This document shows, piece by piece, positions 26,658-37,128 of a stretch of 64,000 nucleotides of DNA. The notes under the pieces were generated by a model, which saw only the letters and a program-made list of their open reading frames with translations, did not search any database and was not told the DNA's origin. Where the stretch lies: positions 62,001 to 126,000 of the forward strand of contig NZ_NFHZ01000004.1 of assembly GCF_002161555.1 (NCBI RefSeq), read 5' to 3'. The first letter of the stretch is position 1, and every line of letters begins with the position of its first letter. The DNA is from Barnesiella sp. An55. GTDB taxonomy: Bacteria; Bacteroidota; Bacteroidia; Bacteroidales; Barnesiellaceae. Both the position numbers and the translations under genes were made by a program.

Positions 26658-27791
26658 TTATCTTTTCAAGTCACTGCAAGTGAGTATGTCGGGGTAGGAG
26701 GCAAAGAGCATGAAGTCTTCGCTTGCGGGGTGTCCCGGCACAGGAATGAAATAGTGTTTCTCTTCGTTCCAGGCATTTTCGCCAAACAGTACAAACGACA
26801 GTTGGTAGGGCGAAATGGTGGGGTAGAGGTATTGCGAGAAGAAGCTCGATATCTTCACCCCTTCGAGCCCCGTGCTGGTAATAGCCGGTATCTTTTTGTT
26901 CTTCTCGGCAAATTGGGTAACGACGGCAATGTCGCGTTTCAGCCCCTGAACGAACTTTTGTCCGTTGTAGTCTTCGTCTTGTAACAAGATCGAGCTGATG
27001 CCAATAATATCGACATAGCGGTTGCCGGGATAATAGGTCTGCAGGTCGTTCGATGCCTGGCCCGAGTAAACCGAGTAGGCATACAGCAGGTTGTGAGTCT
27101 GTTTTTGGTCGCGCAGGTAGTTGACCGTGAGCACCCATAGTTTTTTAAAATCGTTGGACGTACATTGTGATTCGTTCCACCACAGCGGTCGATTGGCGTT
27201 GTGTGCGTGGAAGGGTTGGAAGATAACGGCGATCGGTTCTCCCGCCTCGTTGGTCAAGCTGGCAAAAAAGCGGGCCACCTTGTCCAACGAAGCGAGGTAT
27301 ATTTTTTGAACCGAGTCGTTCTCTAAGATCAGTTTCACGGCATCGTGTTGACCGCAATCGCTGGCGTCGCCGCCGGTAACGGGGTTGCTGGCTCGCCAGG
27401 TAAAGACCGATATGCCTCCCTGTTGGTCGGCTTGGCGCACATAGGCTTTGAGCGCTTCAAACGAAATGGAATCGCAGTTGGTCGAGTTGCCCCTCTCGAT
27501 GCCCCCGATATCCCAGCCATACACGGCAGGATAATCGCCGCAGACCGATTTTACATCCGACCGCCCGGGTTCTTCAAACCAGTTGTACCCATAGGCCAGG
27601 TCGTCCTGGTGGCCGAGCATGATACCCTTGTTCAGATTCTTTTGCAGTTTCAGGTACAGCTGCACCGTTTCTGCCGAGGCTTTGGGGTCGGCCAGCGCCT
27701 GAGCGCTCTTGCTCATCTTGGGGCTGGAGCCACAAGCCATGAGCAAGGCGATGTTCAGGAGCAATATGATTTGGATTATGCGATTTACCAT
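26658..27791 (-). CDS. GH26-like lipoprotein lacking both catalytic glutamates
   Basis: The 377-residue protein has a lipoprotein signal (LLMAC, Cys20) and a GH26 mannanase-type (beta/alpha)8 frame: GHQDDLAYGYNW (60-71), DYPAVYGWDIGG (86-97), VFTWRASNPVTGG. GH26 enzymes use Glu in HE of the RPxHE motif as acid/base and Glu in the TExG motif as nucleophile. Here the first site reads FQPFHAHN (Ala196, codon at 27204-27206) and the second ITSTGLEG (Ser306, codon at 26874-26876). Both catalytic acids are gone while the fold markers remain. It lies 46 nt after susD, the normal place of a surface glycan-binding lipoprotein, so a binding role is the likeliest. A GH-like enzyme with displaced catalytic residues is the alternative. 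Confidence 0.8.
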   Translation of the reverse strand: MVNRIIQIILLLNIALLMACGSSPKMSKSAQALADPKASAETVQLYLKLQKNLNKGIMLGHQDDLAYGYNWFEEPGRSDVKSVCGDYPAVYGWDIGGIERGNSTNCDSISFEALKAYVRQADQQGGISVFTWRASNPVTGGDASDCGQHDAVKLILENDSVQKIYLASLDKVARFFASLTNEAGEPIAVIFQPFHAHNANRPLWWNESQCTSNDFKKLWVLTVNYLRDQKQTHNLLYAYSVYSGQASNDLQTYYPGNRYVDIIGISSILLQDEDYNGQKFVQGLKRDIAVVTQFAEKNKKIPAITSTGLEGVKISSFFSQYLYPTISPYQLSFVLFGENAWNEEKHYFIPVPGHPASEDFMLFASYPDILTCSDLKR

Positions 27792-27837
27792 TTTCTTCGA
27801 TTTCGGAATAACACAATAGGCTTTTGTCCGTGAGGGA

Positions 27838-29514
27838 TTAGTTCAAATAGTTGGAGCTTCCTTCCCAACCGGCATTCTGTGTGAGCACACCACCCGACAG
27901 GTCGATTTGCGTTTGCGGGATGGGCAGGAATCCACCCGTCTCGGGACGGAACACAATGTTTTTCGTTTCGGCATTGGCTTGGCCACGACGGTTGTAGGTG
28001 ACGATACCGGTTTGGTTTGTGGTAATTTCGTCTTCATCGTGCCAGCGCAACAAGTCGTAGTAACGAATACCCTCGAAGGCCAGTTCGAAACGACGCTCGG
28101 CCTTGATATTCTCGAGCGTGGCGGGAACCGAAGCCAGTCCGGCACGGTTTCTTACCCGGTCGAGATACTGTTGGGCATTGGGGGCTCCCAGTTCGGCGGC
28201 CATGAGCAACACGTCGGAGAAGCGGATGATAATCAAGTCTTGGATGTTGTCGCGTTGGTAGTCGGTACCCTCCATGCCATAGAAGTCGTAGCTGAAGTTG
28301 TGAACAGAGGTCTTCGTCTCGTCGGTCCACACGTTGATGGGAACATATTTCTTCTGGAAGTAGCAGGTGTTGTCCTGTTGGTTACCGCCACCGAAATCAA
28401 AATCGGCCACCTCGTCGGTATTTCTGACATCGAGCACCGAGGCATCGCGACGCACGTCGTTGGGATCCCAGTCGTTGTAGATTTTGGGATTTACCGTACC
28501 CATGCCCCAACCTTGACCGAAGGGGAATGTCTTGGTGTAGTTCTGTTCGCGGAATCCCGAGTAGAGGCATATCTGGTTGCTCTTCTGTTGAGGCGAGTTC
28601 CAGTCGTTGCCCAGAGCCGAGTATTTGATGGCAAATACCGTCTCTTCCGAGCCGTCGCCAGCCCATGACAGGTTGTTGTCGGCCGTATATTTATAATCCT
28701 GTACATAGGAGTAGGGCCACAGGTTGCGGAAGTCGGGGAGCAGGTCGTGACCGCTGTTCTCGACACAATCGACAATCCAGGTTACCATTTGGTCTTTGGT
28801 CACCTGACCACCGTCGTTCAAGGGCAGAGCATCCTTCTGGTAGTAGCCGGTATAGAAGAGGAACACACGAGCCATCAAGGCTTCGGCAGCCCATTTGGTT
28901 ACACGGCCCAGGTCTTTGGCTCGGTCGATGTCTTGGAATTTTACGTCGGGCAACAGTTCGATCGAGGTTTTCAGGTCGGTAGCGATTTGGGCATAAAGCT
29001 CATCGGGCGATGCTTTGGGAATGTTCACCGGTTCGGGATCGAGTACCAGGGGCACCTGTCCAAACATGCGCACCAGGTCGAAATAGAAGTAGGCGCGCAA
29101 GAAGTGAGCCTGACCCAAAATATTGTTTTTCGACTCCTCGCTGTTCCATACGACCTGGTCGAGGTTGGACAGCAGGTAGTTGCTGCGGAATACTCCGAAG
29201 TACATGGCACGCCAGGGGTTGTTGAACATGTCTTCGCTACTTTTCTTGAACTGGTCGATGGCCTTGCAACTCTTGTCGTCGGGGCCACCACCGCCCAGAC
29301 GATCGTCCGACATCAGTTCCGAGACGAAGAAGAGGCTACCCAGAGGTTCGGGACGTCCCAGAATAGAATATACACCCGTGAGCAGTTGCGACACGTCGGC
29401 CTCGGTCTGCGGGAAGTTGCTCGAGTCTTTCTTGGTCTTGTTGCTCGAGTCGAGGAAATCCTCACAACTGGAGAACAAGAGGATACCGAGGATTACATAC
29501 AATATCTTTTTCAT
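27838..29514 (-). CDS. SusD-like outer-membrane glycan-binding lipoprotein
   Basis: The 558-residue protein has a lipobox (LLFSSC, Cys17) and the SusD/RagB pattern: FPQTEADVSQLLTGVYSIL near the N-terminus, NNILGQAHFLRAYFYFDLVRMFGQVPLV in the TPR-like core, RVTKWAAEALMARVFLFYTG, and a C-terminal half typical of the family ending ALAFEGIRYYDLLRW-type residues near 480. It sits on the cell surface as a lid on the SusC channel and binds the glycan. It follows susC by 44 nt, the usual order. Confidence 0.96.
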   Translation of the reverse strand: MKKILYVILGILLFSSCEDFLDSSNKTKKDSSNFPQTEADVSQLLTGVYSILGRPEPLGSLFFVSELMSDDRLGGGGPDDKSCKAIDQFKKSSEDMFNNPWRAMYFGVFRSNYLLSNLDQVVWNSEESKNNILGQAHFLRAYFYFDLVRMFGQVPLVLDPEPVNIPKASPDELYAQIATDLKTSIELLPDVKFQDIDRAKDLGRVTKWAAEALMARVFLFYTGYYQKDALPLNDGGQVTKDQMVTWIVDCVENSGHDLLPDFRNLWPYSYVQDYKYTADNNLSWAGDGSEETVFAIKYSALGNDWNSPQQKSNQICLYSGFREQNYTKTFPFGQGWGMGTVNPKIYNDWDPNDVRRDASVLDVRNTDEVADFDFGGGNQQDNTCYFQKKYVPINVWTDETKTSVHNFSYDFYGMEGTDYQRDNIQDLIIIRFSDVLLMAAELGAPNAQQYLDRVRNRAGLASVPATLENIKAERRFELAFEGIRYYDLLRWHDEDEITTNQTGIVTYNRRGQANAETKNIVFRPETGGFLPIPQTQIDLSGGVLTQNAGWEGSSNYLN

Positions 29515-29558
29515 ATCGTGATTTCTTTATTTGCGATTAAACGGTTTTTGATAAGGAA

Positions 29559-32500
29559 TTAGAATTTGAGGTTAAGACCAAACATGTAGGTGCGTGAACC
29601 GGGATAGTAACCCAGGTCGATACCCGAGGTCCACTCATCGCCGCCACCATAGCCCACTTCGGGATCCATGCCCGAGTATTTGGTAAAGGTGAAGAGATTT
29701 TGTACCGTGGCATACACACGCAGTTGCGAAATGTATTTCGATTTGATCAGGCGGCTGAAGTCGTAGCCCAGTGTCACGTTGCTGATGCGGAAGTAGTCGC
29801 CATCCTCGATATAAAGATCCGATACATATCCATAGTTGATGGAGCTGCCGTTGATCGAAGGCAGATGGTTCGAGGTGCCCTCGCCGTGCCAGCGGCCCAG
29901 AATCTCGGTCGTGTAGTTGTCAAACGTCGTGTTGGTGTTGTTGCGGTACGATTTGGCAATTTGGTTGCCGGCTACGCCATAACCGGTGAGCGAGAAGTCG
30001 AACCCTTTGTAGCCCAGGGTTACCGACACACCGTAGGTAACGTCGGGATGCGGGTCGCCAATGAAAGTCTTGTCGCCGTCGTCGATGGTACCGTTGTTGT
30101 TCAAGTCCATGAAGATTACGTCGCCAGGTTTGGCATCGGGCAGAATCTTTTGAGTAGCACCGGTCTCAGGGTCGGCCCAGGTATAAGAGTCGATTTGCTC
30201 CTGATTCTGGAAGATACCGTTGGTCTTGTAGCCGTGGAAGAAACCCAGGGGTTGTCCCACCTCGGCACGAGCCAGATAGGTCGTGTTGTGAGTGAGCACG
30301 TTCGATGTACCGTTGATGAAGCCCTCGCCATTGTCGATGCTGAGAACCTCGTTGTCGTTGTACGACATGTTTCCTTTGATGCTGTAAGAGAAATCGCCCA
30401 CCTGGTCGCTCCAGTCAAGCGCAATCTCAACACCCGAGTTTCTGATATCACCACCGTTGATGTAGGGCGCATCGGTACCCCAGATACCCAAGCCTTGCGG
30501 TTTCACGAGCCAGCCCAACGTCAGTTTTTCATACCAGTCAAACGAGAATCCCAGTCGGCTGTTCAGGAATCGGGTATCCAAACCGATATCGGTTTGTCGC
30601 GAAGTCTCCCACGTCAGGTCGGGGTTGGCAATCTTGTCGGCGTATGCACCAATGGTGTAGGCTGTTTTGTCTTCGCCAAAGTAGTAGATGGCGGCGTTGG
30701 TAGCGTTGCCAATGGCGATAGTCTCGAGGTAGGCGAGGCGGCCGATGTTGCAGTTACCGTTTTCACCCCAGCTGGCACGCAGTTTCAATTGGTCCATGAA
30801 GTTGACATTCTCTTTGAAGAAATTCTCTTCGTGAATGTTCCATCCGGCCGATACCGAGGGGAAGTATCCCCAGCGATGACCGCGGGCAAAGTTGGAAGAA
30901 CCATCGGCACGCATCGTTACGCTGGCCATGTATTTGCCGGCATAGTCGTAGTTGACACGACCGAAGAACGAGACAATACCACCGTCGTCCCAAGGCGAGC
31001 CGCTCACGGTAGTCGTTCCGCTGGTCACGGTCTTTACGTTGTTCAGGTAGGCATACTCAAAGGAGTTGAATTCCGAACCCTTGTTCGAGCCACCCAGATT
31101 CTCACCGAATCCCCAACGCTCCATCGAGTTACCTACCAGTACGTTGAATTTGTGGAAGTCGTTCAGGGTAAACTCATAAGATACCGTGTTGTCCCAGCTC
31201 CATTGCAAGCCGTTCCACGAGCTTTGGGTTACCTTGTCTTGGTCCGAGAAATTAACCGAGTTCAAGCGATATACCGGTGTGTATTCACGACTCGTACCGC
31301 CGTTGTAGGCGAAGCCGAAGGTCGAGCGCCATTTCAGGTTTTTGATAGGTTCGAAGATGAGGTAGAGGCTACCACGAGCCGAGTAGTTGCGGCTGTTCAC
31401 CCGCGAACGCAGATAATCCATTTGGGCGATGGGGTTCACCGACTGGTAGTCGAGCCCTTCGAGCGGCGTGTGATAATCGCCGTTCTCGTCGTAAACGGGG
31501 AGCAGCGGGTTACCGGCCAGGGCACTGCGCACATCGTTCCAATAGATATTGCCGGTACCCATACCCAGGCCCGTGCTGTTTACGAAACCGGCCGTTATGT
31601 TCTCGCCAAAGGTAAGAATGTTGCGATTGCCGTTACGAATGACGTGGTGTTCAGAGTTCAAACGCAGGGTGTAGCGCTCGTACAGCGATTTTACCTCGGG
31701 ATTCTCCAGGCCGATTACCGGCTCCTGTGAAGTGTAGGAGAAACCAAAGGAGAAGGTCGAGATATCGTTACCACTGGTTACATTGACTGCATGTCCCATT
31801 TGCGGAGCATTTTCGAGAGTCATCTCCTTCAACCAGTTGGTACCTTTGAACGTACCGTTGTCAACCCCTTCCAGAATATAGCCGGGAATACGGTCGGCAA
31901 AATACTGGCGGTCATAACCGGCCTCATTGAGAATATCGAGATATTGTTGGGCATTGAGGGGAGTTGCCGTCTTGGCCAGGTTTTGGAAACCGATATAGCC
32001 ATCATACTCGATACTGGCCTTCCCTTTTTTACCCTGCTTGGTAGTAACCAGGATTACACCGTTGGCTGCACGGGCACCATAGATGGCGGCCGAAGCAGCA
32101 TCTTTGAGCACATCGACCGACTCGATGTCCGAGGGACTCAGCATCGAGATATCGCCATTGGGTACACCATCTATAATATAGAGAGGATCCGAGTCGCCAA
32201 TGGTACCGAGACCACGAATGGTTACTTTGAAGCCATCGCCTGGCTTACCGCTCTGTTTGATGATGTTGACACCCGGGGTTTGGCTTTGCAGGGCGCCCAG
32301 CGTGTTCACCGTGTTCAGTTTGGCAATGTCGTCGCCCTTCACCTGCACGGTAGCACCCGTCACCAGTTTTTTCTGTTGCACGCCGTAACCGATGGCCACA
32401 AACTCCTCGAGCATGTTCGAGGCCGGGCTCAGTTCAATGTTCAGGAAAGTTTTGTCTTTTACATGTACGGTCAAGGTCTCATACCCCAGATACGATACGA

Positions 32501-32747
32501 CCAACGCCGCATTGGGCGACACGGTCATCGTAAAGCGGCCATCCTTGTCCGAAATCGTTCCGTTGGTTGTCCCTTTCTCGGCTATACTGGCGCCGATGAG
32601 CGGTTCGCCGGCCGCAGCGACAATACCCGAAATCTTTTTCGACTGCGCGAATACGGAACTGCCGCATGCCATAAAAAGCAACAAGAAGATGAGAAACCCC
32701 TTGGCTCTTTGTCTTGTTTGTTTGGTAGTGAAGTTTTCTTTTTCCAT
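29559..32747 (-). CDS. SusC-like TonB-dependent glycan transporter
   Basis: The 1062-residue outer-membrane protein starts with a signal segment (VFAQ cleavage), then a carboxypeptidase-regulatory-like domain (KISGIVAAAGEPLIGASIAE), a plug domain with the SusC hallmark PLYIIDGVPNGDISMLSPSD (near residue 190), and a 22-strand barrel ending LGYYPGSRTYMFGLNLKF. It imports oligosaccharides into the periplasm with energy from TonB. It is the first gene of a seven-gene minus-strand operon and is divergent from the hybrid sensor gene. Confidence 0.97.
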   Translation of the reverse strand: MEKENFTTKQTRQRAKGFLIFLLLFMACGSSVFAQSKKISGIVAAAGEPLIGASIAEKGTTNGTISDKDGRFTMTVSPNAALVVSYLGYETLTVHVKDKTFLNIELSPASNMLEEFVAIGYGVQQKKLVTGATVQVKGDDIAKLNTVNTLGALQSQTPGVNIIKQSGKPGDGFKVTIRGLGTIGDSDPLYIIDGVPNGDISMLSPSDIESVDVLKDAASAAIYGARAANGVILVTTKQGKKGKASIEYDGYIGFQNLAKTATPLNAQQYLDILNEAGYDRQYFADRIPGYILEGVDNGTFKGTNWLKEMTLENAPQMGHAVNVTSGNDISTFSFGFSYTSQEPVIGLENPEVKSLYERYTLRLNSEHHVIRNGNRNILTFGENITAGFVNSTGLGMGTGNIYWNDVRSALAGNPLLPVYDENGDYHTPLEGLDYQSVNPIAQMDYLRSRVNSRNYSARGSLYLIFEPIKNLKWRSTFGFAYNGGTSREYTPVYRLNSVNFSDQDKVTQSSWNGLQWSWDNTVSYEFTLNDFHKFNVLVGNSMERWGFGENLGGSNKGSEFNSFEYAYLNNVKTVTSGTTTVSGSPWDDGGIVSFFGRVNYDYAGKYMASVTMRADGSSNFARGHRWGYFPSVSAGWNIHEENFFKENVNFMDQLKLRASWGENGNCNIGRLAYLETIAIGNATNAAIYYFGEDKTAYTIGAYADKIANPDLTWETSRQTDIGLDTRFLNSRLGFSFDWYEKLTLGWLVKPQGLGIWGTDAPYINGGDIRNSGVEIALDWSDQVGDFSYSIKGNMSYNDNEVLSIDNGEGFINGTSNVLTHNTTYLARAEVGQPLGFFHGYKTNGIFQNQEQIDSYTWADPETGATQKILPDAKPGDVIFMDLNNNGTIDDGDKTFIGDPHPDVTYGVSVTLGYKGFDFSLTGYGVAGNQIAKSYRNNTNTTFDNYTTEILGRWHGEGTSNHLPSINGSSINYGYVSDLYIEDGDYFRISNVTLGYDFSRLIKSKYISQLRVYATVQNLFTFTKYSGMDPEVGYGGGDEWTSGIDLGYYPGSRTYMFGLNLKF

Positions 32748-32811
32748 GATTAGATTGTAATGAATTATTTTGTGTTTTCTTGCACTGTGATATTAGTTGA
32801 ATTTCGTATGT

Positions 32812-32819
32812 CAAAATTA
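32812..32819 (-). promoter_or_regulatory. -7 box of the susC operon
   Basis: On the minus strand TAATTTTG matches TAnnTTTG, 64 nt upstream of the susC ATG. No clear -33 follows at 19-21 nt, as expected for an activator-dependent promoter controlled by the hybrid regulator. The activator site itself cannot be told. Confidence 0.5.
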
Positions 32820-32934
32820 GTCGGTAGTTCTCTTGAGTGGTTGCATATATAAGTATTACTCTTTTCGTATGCGCAGGATAGTTTGTAAAAATGTAGCGAA
32901 GAGTTAAAGATTTGTCGCCAGCCATGGAGCCTCA

Positions 32935-32963
32935 TTGTATTTAAAGAAAAAGCACTACATTTG
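32935..32963 (+). promoter_or_regulatory. Promoter of the hybrid two-component regulator
   Basis: TTG at 32935-32937 and TACATTTG at 32956-32963 are separated by 18 nt, and the start codon is 52 nt further on. The same -7 octamer occurs at 38488-38495 upstream of the second GH16 gene set. Confidence 0.6.
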
Positions 32964-33015
32964 TAGAGCAAATGCATAGCGCATTTACAGTAGATTTAGC
33001 ATCATCACAATAATA

Positions 33016-36000
33016 ATGATACACACAAAAGGACTGCGAGTAGTGCTCCTCTTGCTATTCGGGTTGACAATTTATCCGCTCTGGGCCAATACCGATAAAT
33101 TCTACGGCCTGACAGAGGGTTTGTCCAACAGCCACGTCAATAGCATATACCAAGATAGAGCCGGTCTCATATGGATCTGTACCGATAACGGGTTGAACAG
33201 TTTTGATGGCGTGAAGTTCAAAACCTATTATCATGCATTGGACAATGAGGCCTCGCTGGGTAACAACTCGGTGCTGTCGGTTTACGACGACTCCAAAGGC
33301 AACCTGTGGGTGGGAACAACCGGCGGGTTGCAGCTGCTCGATCGGGAGACCGACCGCTTCACGACCATCCACTTCTCCTATCCCTATATTACCGACTTCA
33401 GCTACATCAGTTGCATTATCGAGGACAGCCGGGGAAACATATGGCTCTCTACCAGCCGGGCAGGTGCCATCTGTCTCAAGGGCGACGACCATCGCCCCAT
33501 TTATTACCTGCCTACCAACAGCAACATCTGTTCCGACAAAATCAATACCATCTACGAAGACCGTTTCGGGAACATCTGGATAGGCTCTCAGGACAACGGC
33601 ATCAGTGTGCTGAATATGGAGAACCACACGATTGTCAACTATGCCCACGACCCCAACGATATCAACTCCCTGTCGAGCAACAAAGTATTCTCGTTTGTCG
33701 AGCTGCCCGACGGCGATATGCTCATTGGTATGATCGATGGGGGTATCGATCTGTTCGATTACTCGTCCAAGAAATTCATTCGCAATTACATCCCCTCGGT
33801 CGAGGGGGCCTTTACCTTGAAAAAGGGGCCCGGCAATACCATCTGGATTGGTACCGATGGCAATGGTCTCAAGACCTTCGACTACGTTACCGGGGCTATC
33901 AGTACCTATGACTCCGATCTGACCAACATAGATATGCACCATACCAAGGTCCACGGTATTCTCGAAGATCGACAGGGCAACCTGTGGCTCGTGCTCTATC
34001 AAAAAGGCATCATGATGATACCCCAGCAGAAGCGCATTTTCCACAACTGGGGGCTCAACTTCTTCCATCCCGAGCTGAATATCGGTACCGAGTGCGTGCT
34101 GAGTATTCTCGAGGACAGTTCCCGGCGCGTATGGATAGGAACCGACGGCGACGGCATCTATCGGCTGAACTCCGACCGCAAGGTCGATCGTCACTACACG
34201 ACCAGCAAGTTGCCGGCCAACGTGGTGCTGGCCATCTTCGAAGACAGCAAGAAGCGCATCTGGCTGGGTACCTATCTGCACGGACTCTTTCTCTATGACG
34301 AGGGGACCGATTGCTTTCGCAACGTGAAGTTACACGTCGATGGCAAGTCGGTAAAAGATATCTATACCATCGAGGAGGGGGCCGATGGTACCCTCTGGAT
34401 TGGAACCAACGAAAACGGCTTGTGCCTCTACAACCACGACACCGGTAAGATCAAGAGCTATACCTACGACATGCTGTACAGTGGCAATCAAATACCCAGC
34501 AACTCGGTGCATACCATCTTCTTTGGTCGCGATCGGCAGGTATGGATTGGCACCAGTAGTGCCGGTCTCACCCGGTTCGACCAGAAAACCGGCCTCTTTC
34601 ACGACTACAATGTCGAGAATGGCAAGCTCAAGAACAACAACATCTATTCGGTGGCACAAGACAAGGCCGGCAATATATGGGTAGGAACCAAAAGCGGGCT
34701 GCATTACCTCGACCTGGCGCACGATACAACGCGCATATATACCGAGGCCGACGGCTTGGCCAACTCCTCTATTGCTGGCATCGAGATCGATGGCAACGGC
34801 AACCTGTGGATAAGCACCTCGCTGGGCCTCTCGTTCTATAATGTGAAGACCAAAACTTTTTCCAACTACTACACCTCCGATGGCTTGCAGAACAACGAGT
34901 TCAGGCGCGGAGCCCACTTCGGCTCCAAGAGCGGCGAACTGTTTTTTGGCGGCATCGATGGGCTCACGGCCTTCTATCCCTTTGTACCTCATGCCGAACA
35001 TGAACTGATCAATCTGATATTTACCAACCTCTATTTCTACAACGAGAAAATCGAAGTCAGCGATGGCGACGATGCCGTGTTGACGCGCGACATCAACGCT
35101 ACCGACCGCATCGAAATCGGGCCCGATATCCGCAGTTTCTCCATCGAGTTTGCCGCCCTGGAATACAACTCGCCCGAGAAGGTGGTTTATCAGGTAAAAA
35201 TGGAAAACTTCGATACCGAGTGGCGCACACTCCCCATGGGTAGCCGCCTGGCCACCTATACCAACCTGAACCACGGTTCCTACACCTTCATGGTGAGGGC
35301 TTTCCTGCCGGGTACGAAGCCTATCGAGCGCAGTCTCTCCATCGTTGTCACGCCGCCTTTCTACCTCACCTGGTGGGCCAAGACCTTCTATTTCCTCTGT
35401 GTCATTGCCGCGCTTGTACTCTTTTTCTACATGATGGAGCGTCGAGTGCGCCGCAAGAAAGAGGATATACAGAAAGAGAACGACAACCTCATCATGCAGT
35501 CGAAACTCCAGTTCCTCACCGACATTTCGCACGAGATACGCACCCCGTTGACACTCATCCTCTCGCCCATACAATCGTTGATGAAAGATACCCCCGAGGG
35601 GCCGCTGCTCAATGTCTATAAATTGATTAATCAGAACGGGCAGCGCATCCTGCGCCTCATCAACCAGGTGATGGAGATGCGCAAACTCGACCGCGGTCAG
35701 GTGCGTTTGCTCACCGTACCCACCGATGTGGAACGATTCTTCCGGGAGGTATCCTCGTCGTTCGACAACATCGCCCAGGAGAAGAAGATACGTTTCGAGA
35801 TACAGGTCGAGCCGGGGCTTCCCCAGGTGTGGATCGACCAGGAAAAGCTGGACAAGGTAATATTCAACGTCCTCTCCAACGCCTTCAAATACACGCCCGA
35901 AGGGGGCCATATCGACATCTCGATAAGTCGCGACGGCGACCAGCTGAAAATACGCATTGTCGACTCGGGCGAGGGCATTCCGCCCGAACAGCGCGAGCTG

Positions 36001-37128
36001 ATATTCAACCGCTTCTACCAGGTACCCACGATGGGCAACCGCAACAAGATGGGAACCGGTATCGGGCTGCACCTGTCGCGCAGCCTCATGGAGATACACC
36101 ACGGGCGCATCTATGTCGAGGATTCCTCCGAGGGTGGAGCCGTATTTGTCATCACGCTGCCCATCGACAACAGCTATCTGAAGAAAGAGGAGATGCAGGC
36201 CGAGGGGGCCGAAAACAGCCTGGCAACCATCGTGCAACCGGCCTTGCAGGACTTTATCGAGGAGGATACCCACGAAGATCACACGCAGGGCTCTACCTCG
36301 TCCTTCCGTTACAAACTGCTTGTGGTCGAGGATGATAAGGATATACGCAAATACCTCAAGGAGATTCTTGGCGACTATCGGGTAATCGAGGCCGAGAATG
36401 GCGTGAAGGGGCTGGAACTCGTAATCAGCGAGATGCCCGATTGCGTGATCACCGATGTGATGATGCCCGAGATGGACGGTATCGAATTGTGCAAGAAGAT
36501 AAAGACCAATGAACAGACCTGCCAGATACCGGTCATCCTGCTCACGGCAAAAACTGCCATCGAGCAGCGCATCGAGGGCATCGAGGTAGGAGCCGACTCG
36601 TATATCCCCAAGCCCTTCAACGTGGAGCACTTGCGAACCCGTGTGCGCAAGCTCATCGAGTTGCGCCGCACCATCCGCGAGAAGTACGAGGGCAAACACG
36701 AACTGCGCAAAGAAGATATCAAGATAAAGTCGGGCGACGAGAAACTGCTCGAGAAACTCGAACAGATTGTCAAGGAGCAAATCTCCGATCCCGACCTCTC
36801 GGTCGAGACCATCAGTCGCCAGATAGGAGTGAGCCGCTCGCAGTTGCAACGCAAGCTCAAGCAGCTCACCAACCAGAATCCCAGCGACTACCTCAAGACC
36901 GCCCGCCTGCGTTATGCAGCCTCGTTGCTGGTGACCAAGAACCTCTCCATCTCCGAAGTAACCTACGAAGCGGGATTCTCGTCGCTCTCGCACTTCTCCA
37001 ACAGTTTCCGCGACTTCTACGGCATGTCGCCCAGCCGCTATGTCGAGTTGAACCATGCCAATGCCGAGCAGACAGGCCGGGACGCCGAAACTGCCGAGCC
37101 CGGTGAAGAGAAGCCCGGGCAGTCGTGA
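33016..37128 (+). CDS. Hybrid two-component system regulator (HTCS)
   Basis: The 1370-residue protein fuses sensor and regulator. A signal/anchor N-terminus is followed by about a dozen reg_prop beta-propeller blades (repeated xLWIGTxxxGL units, residues 30-680) and a Y_Y_Y domain to about 780. Then come one membrane helix (785-810), HisKA with LTDISHEIRTPLTL (His839), HATPase, a receiver with VVEDDKD and ITDVMMPEMDG (Asp1147), and an AraC-type HTH (1270-1345). HTCS proteins sense a specific oligosaccharide in the periplasm and switch on their PUL. It is divergent from susC, and GH16 follows on the same strand. Beta-glucan is the probable signal, from the enzymes around it. Confidence 0.97.
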   Translation: MIHTKGLRVVLLLLFGLTIYPLWANTDKFYGLTEGLSNSHVNSIYQDRAGLIWICTDNGLNSFDGVKFKTYYHALDNEASLGNNSVLSVYDDSKGNLWVGTTGGLQLLDRETDRFTTIHFSYPYITDFSYISCIIEDSRGNIWLSTSRAGAICLKGDDHRPIYYLPTNSNICSDKINTIYEDRFGNIWIGSQDNGISVLNMENHTIVNYAHDPNDINSLSSNKVFSFVELPDGDMLIGMIDGGIDLFDYSSKKFIRNYIPSVEGAFTLKKGPGNTIWIGTDGNGLKTFDYVTGAISTYDSDLTNIDMHHTKVHGILEDRQGNLWLVLYQKGIMMIPQQKRIFHNWGLNFFHPELNIGTECVLSILEDSSRRVWIGTDGDGIYRLNSDRKVDRHYTTSKLPANVVLAIFEDSKKRIWLGTYLHGLFLYDEGTDCFRNVKLHVDGKSVKDIYTIEEGADGTLWIGTNENGLCLYNHDTGKIKSYTYDMLYSGNQIPSNSVHTIFFGRDRQVWIGTSSAGLTRFDQKTGLFHDYNVENGKLKNNNIYSVAQDKAGNIWVGTKSGLHYLDLAHDTTRIYTEADGLANSSIAGIEIDGNGNLWISTSLGLSFYNVKTKTFSNYYTSDGLQNNEFRRGAHFGSKSGELFFGGIDGLTAFYPFVPHAEHELINLIFTNLYFYNEKIEVSDGDDAVLTRDINATDRIEIGPDIRSFSIEFAALEYNSPEKVVYQVKMENFDTEWRTLPMGSRLATYTNLNHGSYTFMVRAFLPGTKPIERSLSIVVTPPFYLTWWAKTFYFLCVIAALVLFFYMMERRVRRKKEDIQKENDNLIMQSKLQFLTDISHEIRTPLTLILSPIQSLMKDTPEGPLLNVYKLINQNGQRILRLINQVMEMRKLDRGQVRLLTVPTDVERFFREVSSSFDNIAQEKKIRFEIQVEPGLPQVWIDQEKLDKVIFNVLSNAFKYTPEGGHIDISISRDGDQLKIRIVDSGEGIPPEQRELIFNRFYQVPTMGNRNKMGTGIGLHLSRSLMEIHHGRIYVEDSSEGGAVFVITLPIDNSYLKKEEMQAEGAENSLATIVQPALQDFIEEDTHEDHTQGSTSSFRYKLLVVEDDKDIRKYLKEILGDYRVIEAENGVKGLELVISEMPDCVITDVMMPEMDGIELCKKIKTNEQTCQIPVILLTAKTAIEQRIEGIEVGADSYIPKPFNVEHLRTRVRKLIELRRTIREKYEGKHELRKEDIKIKSGDEKLLEKLEQIVKEQISDPDLSVETISRQIGVSRSQLQRKLKQLTNQNPSDYLKTARLRYAASLLVTKNLSISEVTYEAGFSSLSHFSNSFRDFYGMSPSRYVELNHANAEQTGRDAETAEPGEEKPGQS

